A DNA stretch of 64,000 nucleotides from JACVRW01 sp963821275. Its GTDB lineage: Bacteria; Actinomycetota; Thermoleophilia; Solirubrobacterales; Thermoleophilaceae. Positions within the stretch are counted from its first letter, which is position 1. Every line of letters begins with the position of its first letter. The stretch covers positions 62,001-126,000 of the forward strand of contig CAWGDF010000011.1 of NCBI GenBank assembly GCA_963821275.1, given 5' to 3'. The notes under the pieces are model-generated. The model did not search any database and was not told where the DNA came from. It worked only from the letters and a program-made list of their open reading frames with translations. Shown in pieces: positions 1 to 7,710 of the stretch. The translations under genes were made by a program, and so were the position numbers.

Positions 1-745
1 CGGTGGCGTAGCGGTGCAGGCTCTCCCCGGGTGGGGCCACCCATTTGGGGTCGGGGTGGGCGGCGAACAGCTTGGCCTGCTCGGCGTCGGAGCGAAAGCC
101 GCTGCTGACAAACAACGCCAGACCGGCTTCGCGGCGGGCGGCGGCGGCCATCCGGTCGAACGCCAGGGCCACGTCGGGGCGCATCGGCTTGCCGGTGCGG
201 TAGGCCAGCGGGCCGCTGTAGCCGCCGCCGCTGGCATAGGCGGCCCGTTCGAAGCCGGCGGCGTCCAGGGCCAGCTCGGCCGTGGCCCGCGCCCGCACCG
301 GTACCGCGGCGGGCCGCCGGCGGCCCGGCACCCGCAGCTCCGGCCGCCCGCGCACCGTCACCCTCACCCGCGTGGGGCCGAAACCGGCGCCCGGGAAGCT
401 CACCCCGATCCGGTCGGCCGGCACCCCGTTGCGGGCCGCGCCCCGGCCGGCCGCCGCCCGCGCCAGCGCCAGAAACGCGGCCTTCGACAGATGCCGCGGG
501 TTCGGCGCCCCGTCCCACAGGACCGGCGGCTCGAACAGCCGCGGATAGTGGTCGCGCATCACCTGCGCCGCCGACATCGCCGCCAAATCCGCCGCCCGCT
601 GATGGCGCCCCTTGGCCCCCAACGCCTGACCGAACGCAAACAACACCAACAGACCGCACAACAGCGCCGCCACCAGCCCCAACAACAGAAGCGACGCCTG
701 GCCACACTCGCCGTGGCGGTCGACGGTCGAGAACTCACGCGCCAT
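1..745 (-). CDS. TadE-like/VanY-type D-Ala-D-Ala carboxypeptidase fusion, C-terminus cut by window edge
   Basis: The gene reads leftwards from an ATG at 743-745 and runs off the window start with about 248 residues visible. Residues 15-40 form one hydrophobic segment followed by GQALGAKGRHQRAADLAA, the pattern of TadE-like pilus-neighbourhood proteins. The last part, with LFVSSGFRSDAEQAKLF and a PPGESLH stretch, matches the start of the VanY D,D-carboxypeptidase fold, where SxH begins the zinc motif. The expected role is trimming D-Ala from peptidoglycan stem peptides at the membrane. The zinc-binding C-terminal half lies outside the window. A GTG four codons upstream could be the start instead. 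A degenerate copy of the N-terminal half lies near 6.4-6.7 kb. Confidence 0.72.
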   Translation of the reverse strand, partial: MAREFSTVDRHGECGQASLLLLGLVAALLCGLLVLFAFGQALGAKGRHQRAADLAAMSAAQVMRDHYPRLFEPPVLWDGAPNPRHLSKAAFLALARAAAGRGAARNGVPADRIGVSFPGAGFGPTRVRVTVRGRPELRVPGRRRPAAVPVRARATAELALDAAGFERAAYASGGGYSGPLAYRTGKPMRPDVALAFDRMAAAARREAGLALFVSSGFRSDAEQAKLFAAHPDPKWVAPPGESLHRYAT

Positions 746-1004
746 GAACTCCACGCTGCCGCCACCCGCGTAACAGCTCAAGACCAGGCGTTACAAGACA
801 AACACGGCGCCCACCAGGCCTCGTTGGGCACTCCGGCGCCGGACCTCACGAGCGGCCCCCGCTGGGGTGCCTGGGCCTCCATTTTGTTCCAGGCGGGCGG
901 CGAGGCGGAGACGCAGACAGGCAGGCCCGCTCCAAGCGCGCAGAGCGTTCCCAGCCAGATGCTTGGGACTGAGTCCCCGTAGACCCGGTGGGGGTCAGCC
1001 GGCG

Positions 1005-1463
1005 CTAACGGCCGAGGCCGCGAAGGAAGTCGCGGGCCTTGCCGGGCAGGCCGCCGAGTGGCTCCCGAACGGCCTTAAGCCCGGCGCGCAGCTCTTCGTC
1101 GCCCACTTCGACCGGCAACATCGAATCCTGGAGGTCCGCGAGGGTGCGGTCGGCCACGCCCACCGCCTCAACCGCGCGCGCGATGAGGCTTGCCACGCCC
1201 TGCGAGGCCAGGCCCGGGGGTTGCGTCTCGAAAGCAGCCGCTTGGAGCCTGTGGCGGCGGGCGAACTCGGTGTGCGTGCGCTTGGCGCGACCGTATGCCA
1301 TCTGCACCGGGCGGAAGCACTCGGCCTCGAGCCTGTCGCCGTTGTACTCGTCTAGCTCCTCGTAGGCCTCGGCGAGACAGCCAGCGGCGAACCCGAGGTC
1401 GTTTGCCGACTCCGCGACGGTGTCGAGCAGCTCCTGCCTCGCCTCCGAGGTGGTGTACGTCAT
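1005..1463 (-). CDS. Conserved hypothetical protein, helical, 152 aa
   Basis: The protein starts with ATG at 1461-1463 (MTYTTSEARQELLDTVAESA). It is acidic to neutral and appears almost wholly alpha-helical, with no signal peptide, membrane segment or motif I recognise. The start lies 8 bases after the stop of the S4-domain gene on the same strand, so the two are probably co-transcribed. The regular hydrophobic spacing suggests a helical bundle, but the function is unknown. Confidence 0.6.
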   Translation of the reverse strand: MTYTTSEARQELLDTVAESANDLGFAAGCLAEAYEELDEYNGDRLEAECFRPVQMAYGRAKRTHTEFARRHRLQAAAFETQPPGLASQGVASLIARAVEAVGVADRTLADLQDSMLPVEVGDEELRAGLKAVREPLGGLPGKARDFLRGLGR

Positions 1464-1471
1464 CGAGCCGG

Positions 1472-1726
1472 TCAGACCACGCGGACAGCCCGCACGCCCA
1501 CCGCCACTACGTCGCCGCGGTGCAGTGGGCGGCCGCGCCGCGCCTCGCGGTCGCCGTTGACGGTCCCCACGCTCGCGAGCAACAGATCCCTGGTATCGGC
1601 CCCCGACTCCACTGAGGCCGACAGGCTGAGCAACTGGCCGAGGCAGATCATCTCGGTGGGCGATCTCTCGCCATCGTGCCTGGATCCGATAGCCCGAAGA
1701 TCGACCCCTTTGTGTGCAATCAACAC
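1472..1726 (-). CDS. Small S4-domain RNA-binding protein (YaaA/YbcJ type)
   Basis: The C-terminal 60 residues read MICLGQLLSLSASVESGADT followed by LLASVGTVNGDREARRGRPLHRGDVV. This is the alphaL RNA-binding S4 fold in its short free-standing form, in which the NGxxxxRRGxxLxxGDVV segment is typical. These 70-90 residue proteins bind structured RNA and are linked to ribosome biogenesis or quality control. The start is uncertain: GTG at 1726 gives 84 residues, and ATG at 1651 gives a minimal domain. It precedes the 152-residue hypothetical gene by 8 bases. Confidence 0.6.
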   Translation of the reverse strand: MLIAHKGVDLRAIGSRHDGERSPTEMICLGQLLSLSASVESGADTRDLLLASVGTVNGDREARRGRPLHRGDVVAVGVRAVRVV

Positions 1727-1757
1727 GCTGACCGTCGCATTCCGCCTCAGGCAATAT

Positions 1758-1922
1758 TCAGCTGTCGTCTCCGGTCGACATGTCGCCGGGCCGGCTTGGA
1801 GCATGCGCCGCCGCCCGCTTCCGCGCGTCCTTCTTGGCCTTCTTCTCCAGCCGCCGCTCCAAGAGCCTGCGCTCACGGTTGAGCTTTGCCATCGTGGTCT
1901 TTCTCTTGCCGGTTGAGGCCAT
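1758..1922 (-). CDS. Small lysine/arginine-rich protein downstream of cold-shock gene (copy 1)
   Basis: This 54-residue protein starts at ATG 1920-1922 with MASTGKRKTTMAKLNRERRL and continues with a highly basic, helix-forming run rich in KKxxKKDARKR, ending in a short acidic tail. It lies 105 bases downstream of the cold-shock gene on the same strand. A close homologue (61 residues, same first 20-residue pattern) lies downstream of the second cold-shock gene at 30.5 kb. The repeated pairing shows it is a real gene. The charge suggests a nucleic-acid-binding or ribosome-associated partner of Csp, which is inference. No named family is recognised. Confidence 0.7.
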   Translation of the reverse strand: MASTGKRKTTMAKLNRERRLLERRLEKKAKKDARKRAAAHAPSRPGDMSTGDDS

Positions 1923-2010
1923 GCGTGTCCTCCCAAGTTGTGGAGTCTCGAGCGCGTCGACGTCGCGCACGGGCGAAGACGGAAAGCCCGCGCACGAGCC
2001 CTCCGTCGAT

Positions 2011-2024
2011 CACCGACGTCGGTG
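2011..2024 (-). terminator. Palindrome just after the first csp gene
   Basis: CACCGACGTCGGTG is a perfect 14-base palindrome beginning 4 bases past the csp stop codon. It can fold as a short hairpin but has no T-run, so it may be an attenuator or RNA-processing stem between csp and the small basic protein gene. The second csp copy has a comparable hairpin (CCCCGAaacgTCGGGG) in the same place. Confidence 0.4.
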
Positions 2025-2027
2025 GGC

Positions 2028-2231
2028 TTAGACCACCTGGACGTTCGCGGCCGCCGGACCCTTGGTGCCCTGCTCGGCGTCGTAGCTCACTTTCGCGCCC
2101 TCGGTCAGCGACTTGAAGCCGCTGCCCTGAATCGCGTTGTGGTGCACGAACAGGTCCTTGCCGGCGTCATCCGGTGTGATGAATCCGTAGCCCTTGTCAT
2201 CGCTGAACCACTTCACGGTTCCTGTGGCCAT
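2028..2231 (-). CDS. csp: Cold-shock protein, CspA family (copy 1)
   Basis: This 67-residue single cold-shock domain starts MATGTVKWFSDDKGYGFITP. RNP1 (KGYGFITP) and RNP2 (DLFVHH) are intact, and the length is typical. Such proteins bind single-stranded RNA and DNA and melt mRNA structure after temperature downshift or other stress. The ATG at 2229-2231 is preceded by a CCGGAGGGGG ribosome-binding site. The protein differs from the copy at 30.2 kb at only a few positions, and the leader upstream is conserved too. The small basic protein gene lies downstream. Confidence 0.95.
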   Translation of the reverse strand: MATGTVKWFSDDKGYGFITPDDAGKDLFVHHNAIQGSGFKSLTEGAKVSYDAEQGTKGPAAANVQVV

Positions 2232-2323
2232 CTTTGTCCCCCTCCGGGATATGTGCACTGCGAGACGCGGAGGGTGCTCGAAGGCAACAACTGCGGAAAC
2301 GCGGAGCACTGCTTCGGTCGAAC
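2232..2323 (-). promoter_or_regulatory. Conserved 5' leader of csp copy 1
   Basis: The 92 bases before the csp start are nearly the same as the 90 bases before the other csp gene at 30128-30217, from GTTCGACCG through to the ribosome-binding site. GTGCTC and GAGCAC within it are exact inverted repeats about 30 bases apart, so the transcript could form a stem enclosing a loop. Long structured leaders are established for cspA-type mRNAs, and this is a candidate temperature-responsive or autoregulatory leader. Confidence 0.5.
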
Positions 2324-2708
2324 GGATGCCCGACTCGTACAGCGAGGGTAGCGCCCCCGCCTCCGGCCGGTCTGGCCCACGCAGGCGAGCGTTGCTGCGA
2401 GTCCGCAGCCGGCGCAGGAACACTCCTCTGGATCGCAGTCGAGGGCCTGTCCGGTGTAGCAGCAATCACCGCCCCAGCGGGACGCGCCAGAGCCGGCGCC
2501 GCTGTTACTCGCGCTGTCGCTCACTCTGCCCCGGCCTCGTGAGGTGAGCGTGCGGGGTGCTACACCGGTAGTCACGGTTACCGGGCATCGGTCGGGGTGT
2601 ACGGTTTGGCACCCCTTCATCGGGGATTTCATCGGGGGGTCGTGCGGGACATTCAAGTCGCGGTTGGACTGGAGGCTTCTGCGTAGAGGACACGCCGCAT
2701 GGGGTTCC
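2324..2708. other. Intergenic region without a supported gene
   Basis: There are 385 bases between the csp leader and the end of the nitronate monooxygenase gene. I see no coding signal. A direct repeat of TCATCGGGG occurs around 2617-2637. The csp promoter should lie at the left end of this region. Confidence 0.5.
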
Positions 2709-3785
2709 TCAGACGGAGCGGTCCAGACGTCTTCCGGCGGCAGCGAGTGCCGTTCGAGCGTCCTGGGCGAGCCGGGCAACGAGCTCAGCGGCGGGGACCG
2801 GTTCGGCGAGGTCGTGGGCTTGGCCGGCCCAGAGGTGGAAGCCGTCGGCGTCGCCGCGCTGGCGTGCCGCGGCGCGGAGTGGGGCGGTGAGGTGGTGGAC
2901 CTCGGGGTAAGCGCTTGGGGCGTCTGCCGAGTGCTCGCGCTGAAAGCGGTTGAGGATCCCGCGCGCGGTTCGGCCAGTGAACGCCCGCGTCAGCGCCGTT
3001 TGCGCTCCGCTATGGGCGATCGCGTCGCGATGCGCGGGAGCCGTCGCCGCTTCGGGGCAGAGCATGAACGCCGTGCCGAGTTGCGCAGCTGTGGCGCCGG
3101 CGGCGAGGACTCCGGCGACAGCGCGACCGGTCGCGAGGCCACCGGTCGCCACAAGCGGCAGCGCGTCGCCAACACGTGAGCGTACGAGCTGCAGGAGCGC
3201 GAGCAGCCCCAACTGGCCAGGCGCCGAATCGTCGAAGCCACCGCGGTGGCCGCCAGCTTCGACGCCCTGGACGATCACCGCATCGGCGCCCGCTGCGCGC
3301 GCGGCGCGCGCCTCGTCTGGCGTTGTCGCTGTCACCCAAGCCGCCGTCCGCGCGGCGTGAAGGCGCTCGACATCCTCGCCAGAGGGGCACCCGAACGTAA
3401 ACGAGACGACCGGAACCCGCTCTGCGCGGAGCAGCTCCAGCTTCTCGGCGTAGCTGTCGTCGTCCCAGCGCGGCTCGCCGAGCTCGCTGCCGCTGCGTTC
3501 GGTCTCGCCGCTCAGCCTCTCGGCATAGGCCACAACCTCCGCGGCGCCGGCGCCGTGCCCCGGCGGCGCGAAGACGTTCATCCCAAACGGAGCCTCATCC
3601 GACAGCAGCGACCGCAACTTCTTGATGTCCGCGCGCATCGCGGCCGGAGACCCGTAACCAGCGGCGAGGAAGCCAAGACCACCAGCACCGGAGACCGCCG
3701 CGGCGAGCGCCGGCGTCGAAGGACCCCCGCCCATTGGAGCCTGAACGATTGGATGGGCGAGCCGATCGAGCTGGAAAAGGTCCAT
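2709..3785 (-). CDS. Nitronate monooxygenase family FMN-dependent oxidoreductase
   Basis: This 358-residue TIM-barrel enzyme starts MDLFQLDRLAHPIVQAPMGG, the usual opening of nitronate monooxygenases (2-nitropropane dioxygenase family). The phosphate-binding stretch VIVQGVEAGGHRG and the later VATGGLATG and AAQLGTAFM segments form the FMN site. The family oxidises alkyl nitronates with oxygen to carbonyl compounds and nitrite, detoxifying nitro compounds such as propionate-3-nitronate. Length is normal and the frame is intact. The ATG at 3783-3785 is chosen because the upstream extension is arginine-rich and unlike the family. It stands alone on the minus strand. Confidence 0.9.
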   Translation of the reverse strand: MDLFQLDRLAHPIVQAPMGGGPSTPALAAAVSGAGGLGFLAAGYGSPAAMRADIKKLRSLLSDEAPFGMNVFAPPGHGAGAAEVVAYAERLSGETERSGSELGEPRWDDDSYAEKLELLRAERVPVVSFTFGCPSGEDVERLHAARTAAWVTATTPDEARAARAAGADAVIVQGVEAGGHRGGFDDSAPGQLGLLALLQLVRSRVGDALPLVATGGLATGRAVAGVLAAGATAAQLGTAFMLCPEAATAPAHRDAIAHSGAQTALTRAFTGRTARGILNRFQREHSADAPSAYPEVHHLTAPLRAAARQRGDADGFHLWAGQAHDLAEPVPAAELVARLAQDARTALAAAGRRLDRSV

Positions 3786-4000
3786 CCACCTAGTCTGCCG
3801 ATCCTTTCGCCTGAGCTGGCTACCCGACCGCCCTAACCGGGCTCCCCGTCCGGAAGCCGATCGGCCTACGCGACACCCACCGCTGCCGTCGTCAGGGCGA
3901 TGGGGGCGTAGCCAACTACTCCTGGCAGACACTGCAGGTTGCCCACTCTCCGCTCTCCTCCTCGCGCACCTCATGTCTCGACCGGACGGACCGGACGAGC

Positions 4001-4204
4001 GTGAGAGCTCAAGCGGTCATCACCGGCGAGACAAGTGGTGCACTTTTCGCTGCCGAGTTCGGGCTCGTCGCGAAGCGGCTTCAGACCGACAACGCCTGGT
4101 GCTACACCCACAACCGCGCCTTGCTCAGACTGTTGGCCGAGCGCGGCATCGCCCCCCACCGCACGATCCCGCCGCGGACACCGAAGCGCAACGGCAAGGT
4201 GTGT
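4001..4204 (+). pseudogene. IS481/IS3-type transposase integrase-core fragment
   Basis: A stretch reading FGLVAKRLQTDNAWCYTHN, then LLRLLAERGI and PRTPKRNGKV, is the middle of an rve integrase core. TDNAWCYT carries the second catalytic aspartate, and NGKV normally leads into ERFH with the catalytic glutamate. Here the frame ends in unrelated GC-rich sequence directly after NGKV, and nothing recognisable precedes about 4000. Only about 65 of some 300 residues remain, so this is a dead remnant of an IS481-family element. No inverted repeats or target duplication can be seen. Confidence 0.75.
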
Positions 4205-4282
4205 GTGCCGGTTGTTCCTCGCGGCTCGGGCGGGGGGGGGGTGCGTTAGGGTGCGTCGACGACTTCTGCCGCGACCCTTGTC

Positions 4283-4574
4283 ATGTGGTTTTCGCTGCGC
4301 TCGCCGGAGCTGGCAGAGGACTTTGAGCGCCTGATGGCGGGTGATCGGGACGTAGTCCGCGGGTCGCTGGACACGGTGTCGGAGTGGCGCCTGACGCGGC
4401 CGCTGGACTTGCCCGGACAGTCAATTGAAGCTGCCGATTACGTCCTGATCGCGGAAATCGTCGAAATCCAGCGCTGGCAGGAACAGGCGACCGAGCTGGT
4501 CCAGCAGCCTGGCGGACGACCTGGGGCATCTGGTCTCGAGACGGGGGATGCTCGTCGTGGAGCACGTCCTTTGA
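4283..4574 (+). pseudogene. Small conserved hypothetical protein with one-base frame shift
   Basis: ATG at 4283 opens MWFSLRSPELAEDFERLMAG and runs to ...EQATELVQQ near 4505. From there the reading continues one base later as LADDLGHLVSRRGMLVVEHV and stops with TGA at 4572-4574. The two halves together form a plausible compact 96-residue soluble protein, and the simplest repair is removal of one C at about 4504. The unshifted frame gives an arginine/glycine-rich tail to 4600 that looks non-coding. The function is unknown. The gene is flanked by decayed sequence on both sides. Confidence 0.6.
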
Positions 4575-5419
4575 TCGCCAAGGCCTCCAAGGGCCGCTAA
4601 GCGACCCCGGGAGCCGCGGGTCGGGCGGCCGTAGGGCGACTGGCAGCGATTCGCGCTGCACCGCCAGCCACGCCAGATCGCCGTCGAGCGCGTCGAGCAC
4701 GGCCTGTAGCCGGAGCTGGGTCACGACACCACCGGGACGCGCAGCGGCGGCAGCGGCAGCGACGGGCGCACCATGGGCGGCACGACCTTGCGGCGCGGGT
4801 GCGCACGGTCGGTAGACGAAGGTCTGCTGATGGTTTTTGCGGGCTATTGGCCACACTTAGTGTGCGATCGCCCGAGCCGGGGGAGCCGTCGCTGTCGCTG
4901 GCTTCCCCCGGCCATGCGTCTCACCAGCCTCGCTTGAGACGGAGGGTTGTCGTTCAGAAGGATCTCCGGCGGCCCGGGCACTGTCGCGGCCGCGCCACGG
5001 CGAGGTCTGGAGCGCGCGAAGAGTTGGGCGAGGGTATAGGCGAGCCAGTACGCCGGCGAGCTTGGCCGTCGTCGCCGGCGGACCGGGGACCGGCAAGAAG
5101 ACGACGGTCGGACGAATCGTGGCGTTGCTGACGAGCGCTCGGCGGCCCTCGGTCACGCAGCGATTGACCTTGGTTACGGGCGACGGGCGGCCGCGCAACC
5201 ACCTCGCCTCGACGCCGCACGCGAGGGGCTGGGGAGCCCGCGTCCCTGCGAGCCTCAGCGCGGGCACACCCAGTCACCCTGCCGCGAGCGCGTTCCGGGA
5301 GAGCCAGGCGGCCGGGTCGGCCGCGGTACCTCTTGTGCCCCCGAAGGAGCCACACTGTCAACCCATCCCCCAATGACGTTTCTGTTCGAGCCGAGGCGCA
5401 GCGCGCCGCAGGTGCTGGC
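4575..5419. other. 845-base stretch without an intact gene; possible recD scrap
   Basis: No intact coding region is supported. On the plus strand at about 5056-5130 the reading SLAVVAGGPGTGKKTTVGRI resembles the Walker A region of RecD-type helicases (exodeoxyribonuclease V alpha), with the normal GTGKTTT altered to GTGKKTT. The similarity is lost immediately on either side. It is either a very old recD fragment or chance. Nothing else is recognised. Confidence 0.35.
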
Positions 5420-6367
5420 GTGACCGCCGCCCAGCCACCGCTCGTCTACCTCACCCGCGACGCGGTCAAGGCAGCGCTTCCCGCCGTCCTTGACCAGGTC
5501 GATCTGGTCGAGGACACCTACCGGGCCATGGCCCGAGGGCGTGTCGAGATGCCGCCCAAACCCGGTGTGCATCCGCGGCCCGACGCGTTCATCCACGCGA
5601 TGCCCGCGTACCTGCGCGACCGCGACGTCGCCGCGCTCAAGTGGGTCTCCGGCTACCCGGAGAACTCTCGCCGCGGTCTGCCCTACATCTCCGGCCTGAT
5701 CGTGGTCAACGAGGCTGAGACGGGACTGCCGCGCGCGATCATGGACGCCGGCGAGATCACCGCGGCTCGCACCGCGGCGGCCAGCGGCGTGTGCATCCGC
5801 GCGCTTGCGCCGGACGGTTGGAGCGACGCCGCCATCCTTGGCTTCGGCGAACAGGGCCGCTACCACGCCCGGGTCGTCGCCGCGCTCAACCCGCAGGCCC
5901 GGATCCACGTCTACGACCCGCGGCTGGCGCCCGACGCCGGGTCGCCTCCGGCGGTGGACGTGCACACGCACGGCGACGCCCGCTCGGCGGTCCGCGAGGC
6001 CCAGGTCGTGATCACCGCCGGCCCGATCATCGAGAGTCCACGGCCGGTTCTCGACGCTGGCTGGCTGGCCGGCGGCTGGCTGCTGCTGCCGGTCGACTTC
6101 GACTTCTACCTCAAGCCCGAGCTCGTCGCTGCCGCCGAGCTGTTCGTGGTCGACGACGTCGACCAGTACGAGTACTACCGAACACAGGGGCACTTCGCGG
6201 ACTGGCCGCGCGCGCAGGCGACGGTTGGCGAGGCGCTGGAGCTCGCCGTCGGCGGCGAGCGCGTCGTCGCCTGCAACCTGGGCGTCGGAGCCCTCGACGC
6301 GGCCTTCGCCGACGCCGTGCTCGCCACGGCCGAGCGCGCCGGGAGCGGTGAGCGGCTGGCGCGCTAG
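5420..6367 (+). CDS. Ornithine cyclodeaminase/mu-crystallin family protein
   Basis: This protein of about 315 residues has the family architecture: an N-terminal substrate domain (LVYLTRDAVKAALPAVLDQV, then EMPPKPGVHP and ALKWVSGYPEN) and a Rossmann domain with GFGEQGRYHARVVAALNP. Members use NAD(P) to deaminate ornithine, reduce ketimines or dehydrogenate N-substituted amino acids. The exact substrate cannot be told from sequence. GTG at 5420 fits the usual N-terminus; an upstream TTG at 5333 would add a low-complexity leader. The frame is intact and it is a single gene between decayed regions. Confidence 0.85.
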   Translation: MTAAQPPLVYLTRDAVKAALPAVLDQVDLVEDTYRAMARGRVEMPPKPGVHPRPDAFIHAMPAYLRDRDVAALKWVSGYPENSRRGLPYISGLIVVNEAETGLPRAIMDAGEITAARTAAASGVCIRALAPDGWSDAAILGFGEQGRYHARVVAALNPQARIHVYDPRLAPDAGSPPAVDVHTHGDARSAVREAQVVITAGPIIESPRPVLDAGWLAGGWLLLPVDFDFYLKPELVAAAELFVVDDVDQYEYYRTQGHFADWPRAQATVGEALELAVGGERVVACNLGVGALDAAFADAVLATAERAGSGERLAR

Positions 6368-6436
6368 GAGAGTCCGAGCTGCCAGCGACCCACGAAGGAC
6401 GCAGTCGCAATCGCTGTCCTCGCAGGCGTCGGGCGG

Positions 6437-6702
6437 GGCGCCCCGTCCAGCAGCACTGGCGGCTCGAACAGCCGCGGATAGTGGTCGCGCATCACCTGCG
6501 CCGCCGAGATCGCCGCCAAGTCCGCCGCCCGCTGATGACGCCCCTTGGCCCCCAACGCCTGCCCAAAACGCGAACAACACCAACAGGCCAGCCAGCAGCG
6601 CCGCCACCAGCCCCAACAACAGCAACGACGCCTGGCGGCGCTCGCGGCGACCCGCCCGAAAGAGTTCCGGTCGACGGGACACCCCACCCACAACGCCTCC
6701 AA
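6437..6702 (-). pseudogene. Decayed second copy of the TadE-like N-terminal segment
   Basis: Read on the minus strand, this region repeats the N-terminal coding part of the gene at the left edge of the window. DNA at 6473-6640 aligns almost base for base with 541-690 (GCGGATAGTGGTCGCGCATC is identical in both). A frame change near 6565-6575 breaks the hydrophobic segment, and similarity stops abruptly near 6437 inside the homologous coding sequence. It is a partial duplicate of the TadE-like/VanY gene rather than an independent gene. The flanks show no transposase. Confidence 0.7.
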
Positions 6703-7175
6703 CCCCCAAAGCCCACCGGCCGGACCACGAGATTCCGCCCGCCGGAACTACCCGGGCGCTTCCCAGGGCGCGGCTGCGAACCCGCCACCGTGGTGTCCCA
6801 CCTCGACGTTGTGGTCGAGGTGTCGGCGGCCGCAGCCGGCGGTGCGCGGAGCGCTACAGGCGCTCGCTTGCTGAGCGGGTCTCCGGGGTCTGATCCGCTC
6901 GCCGACCCCGCCATGGGTTCGGCACCGCGTGGCGGCCGCCTACGTCGGCGACGGCCCCGAATATCGCCCACCGGCCCGCGCCGGCCGCCGCGAGACGAGC
7001 ACCCCAACCGAGCCGCGTCCTGATGATGGCGGTAGCGCTGGGTCCGAGTCGATACCGGGAGATTGGGTGGGACGAGTTGCGTCCGGGCGCGTGGCCAGCC
7101 GCACTCGGGGCGAGCCGCGGACCGCGTTGGCAAGCTGGACGGAGCGAACGCGTGCTTGACGAGCGCCCTTCGTGG
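6703..7175. other. Intergenic region without a supported gene
   Basis: No coding region, RNA gene or repeat is recognised in these 473 bases. The available reading frames on both strands are arginine/proline-rich and lack family resemblance. Confidence 0.5.
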
Positions 7176-7472
7176 CTATCGCGGTAGCCGACCCATGATC
7201 TCCCGCATCTCGTCGGCGCTCCAGGCCCGCAACGTCGTGGTCCGGAGGTTGCCCAGCCGCACCACCGCCAGGGTGTAGGCCACCATCGCCTGCTCGTCCG
7301 GCGCACTGATGACGCTCACCATGTCGTGGCCTCCCTGCGTCCACCAGGCGTGCTCGATTGTGCATCCGAAGCGTTCGCCAAGCTTGGCTCCCTCTTCCAA
7401 GCGATCCACCGAGTGCTCGACCGCCTGGACACCCTCCTCGGTCCAGTCGACGAGAAGCACGTACCTCGGCAT
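7176..7472 (-). CDS. GYD-domain protein
   Basis: This 98-residue protein starts MPRYVLLVDWTEEGVQAVEH and contains GGHDMVSVISAPDEQAMVAY, the ferredoxin-like alpha/beta pattern of the GYD family. Such small dimeric proteins are widespread in actinobacteria and have no established reaction. ATG at 7470-7472 is preceded by a purine-rich GGAGGA site. The gene is complete and monocistronic, lying between two decayed regions. Confidence 0.8.
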   Translation of the reverse strand: MPRYVLLVDWTEEGVQAVEHSVDRLEEGAKLGERFGCTIEHAWWTQGGHDMVSVISAPDEQAMVAYTLAVVRLGNLRTTTLRAWSADEMREIMGRLPR

Positions 7473-7599
7473 CACATCCTCCTCCGTTCGCGTCGCGGGC
7501 ACCCTACTGGCCAGCGGCACATCGACCTTGGTCTGCGAACGAGGGTCCGCGACAAGCACGAATTCCAGTAGACGATCCCCCGAGGTACCGACTCCGCTC

Positions 7600-7689
7600 C
7601 CAGGGCTGATTATCGGGGTGGTTTGCCCGGTCTGGAAACCGTTGGGGGGCCATTCGCTCCCTTCCGGGTTCGAATCCCACCCCCTCCGC
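7600..7689 (+). pseudogene. Truncated tRNA-Ser(GGA) remnant
   Basis: The 3' part of a serine tRNA is readable: D-loop region GGCTGATTATCGGGGTGG, an anticodon arm CGGTCTGGAAACCG with anticodon GGA, a long class II variable arm, a T-loop GGGTTCGAATCCC and acceptor strand CCCCTCC. The 5' acceptor strand (GGAGGGG expected) and first D-stem bases are absent, replaced by unrelated sequence before about 7600. The anticodon loop is one base short and the T-stem pairs poorly. It cannot fold into a cloverleaf and is best called a pseudo-tRNA. Confidence 0.6.
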
Positions 7690-7710
7690 TCGAGCAGTCC
7701 AGCCCGTGTC

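Noticed and set aside
14..982. 322-codon plus-strand frame at the left edge
   Set aside because: It is antisense to the VanY fusion gene and is a Gly/Arg/His-rich shadow with no family resemblance.
5056..5130. recD gene
   Set aside because: Only a Walker-A-like stretch is recognisable and the lysine motif is altered. It is noted as a possible scrap but not called a gene.
5255..6709. 484-codon minus-strand frame opposite the ornithine cyclodeaminase gene
   Set aside because: Only its first 80 codons resemble the TadE-like segment (part of the decayed copy). The rest is antisense to a clear gene.
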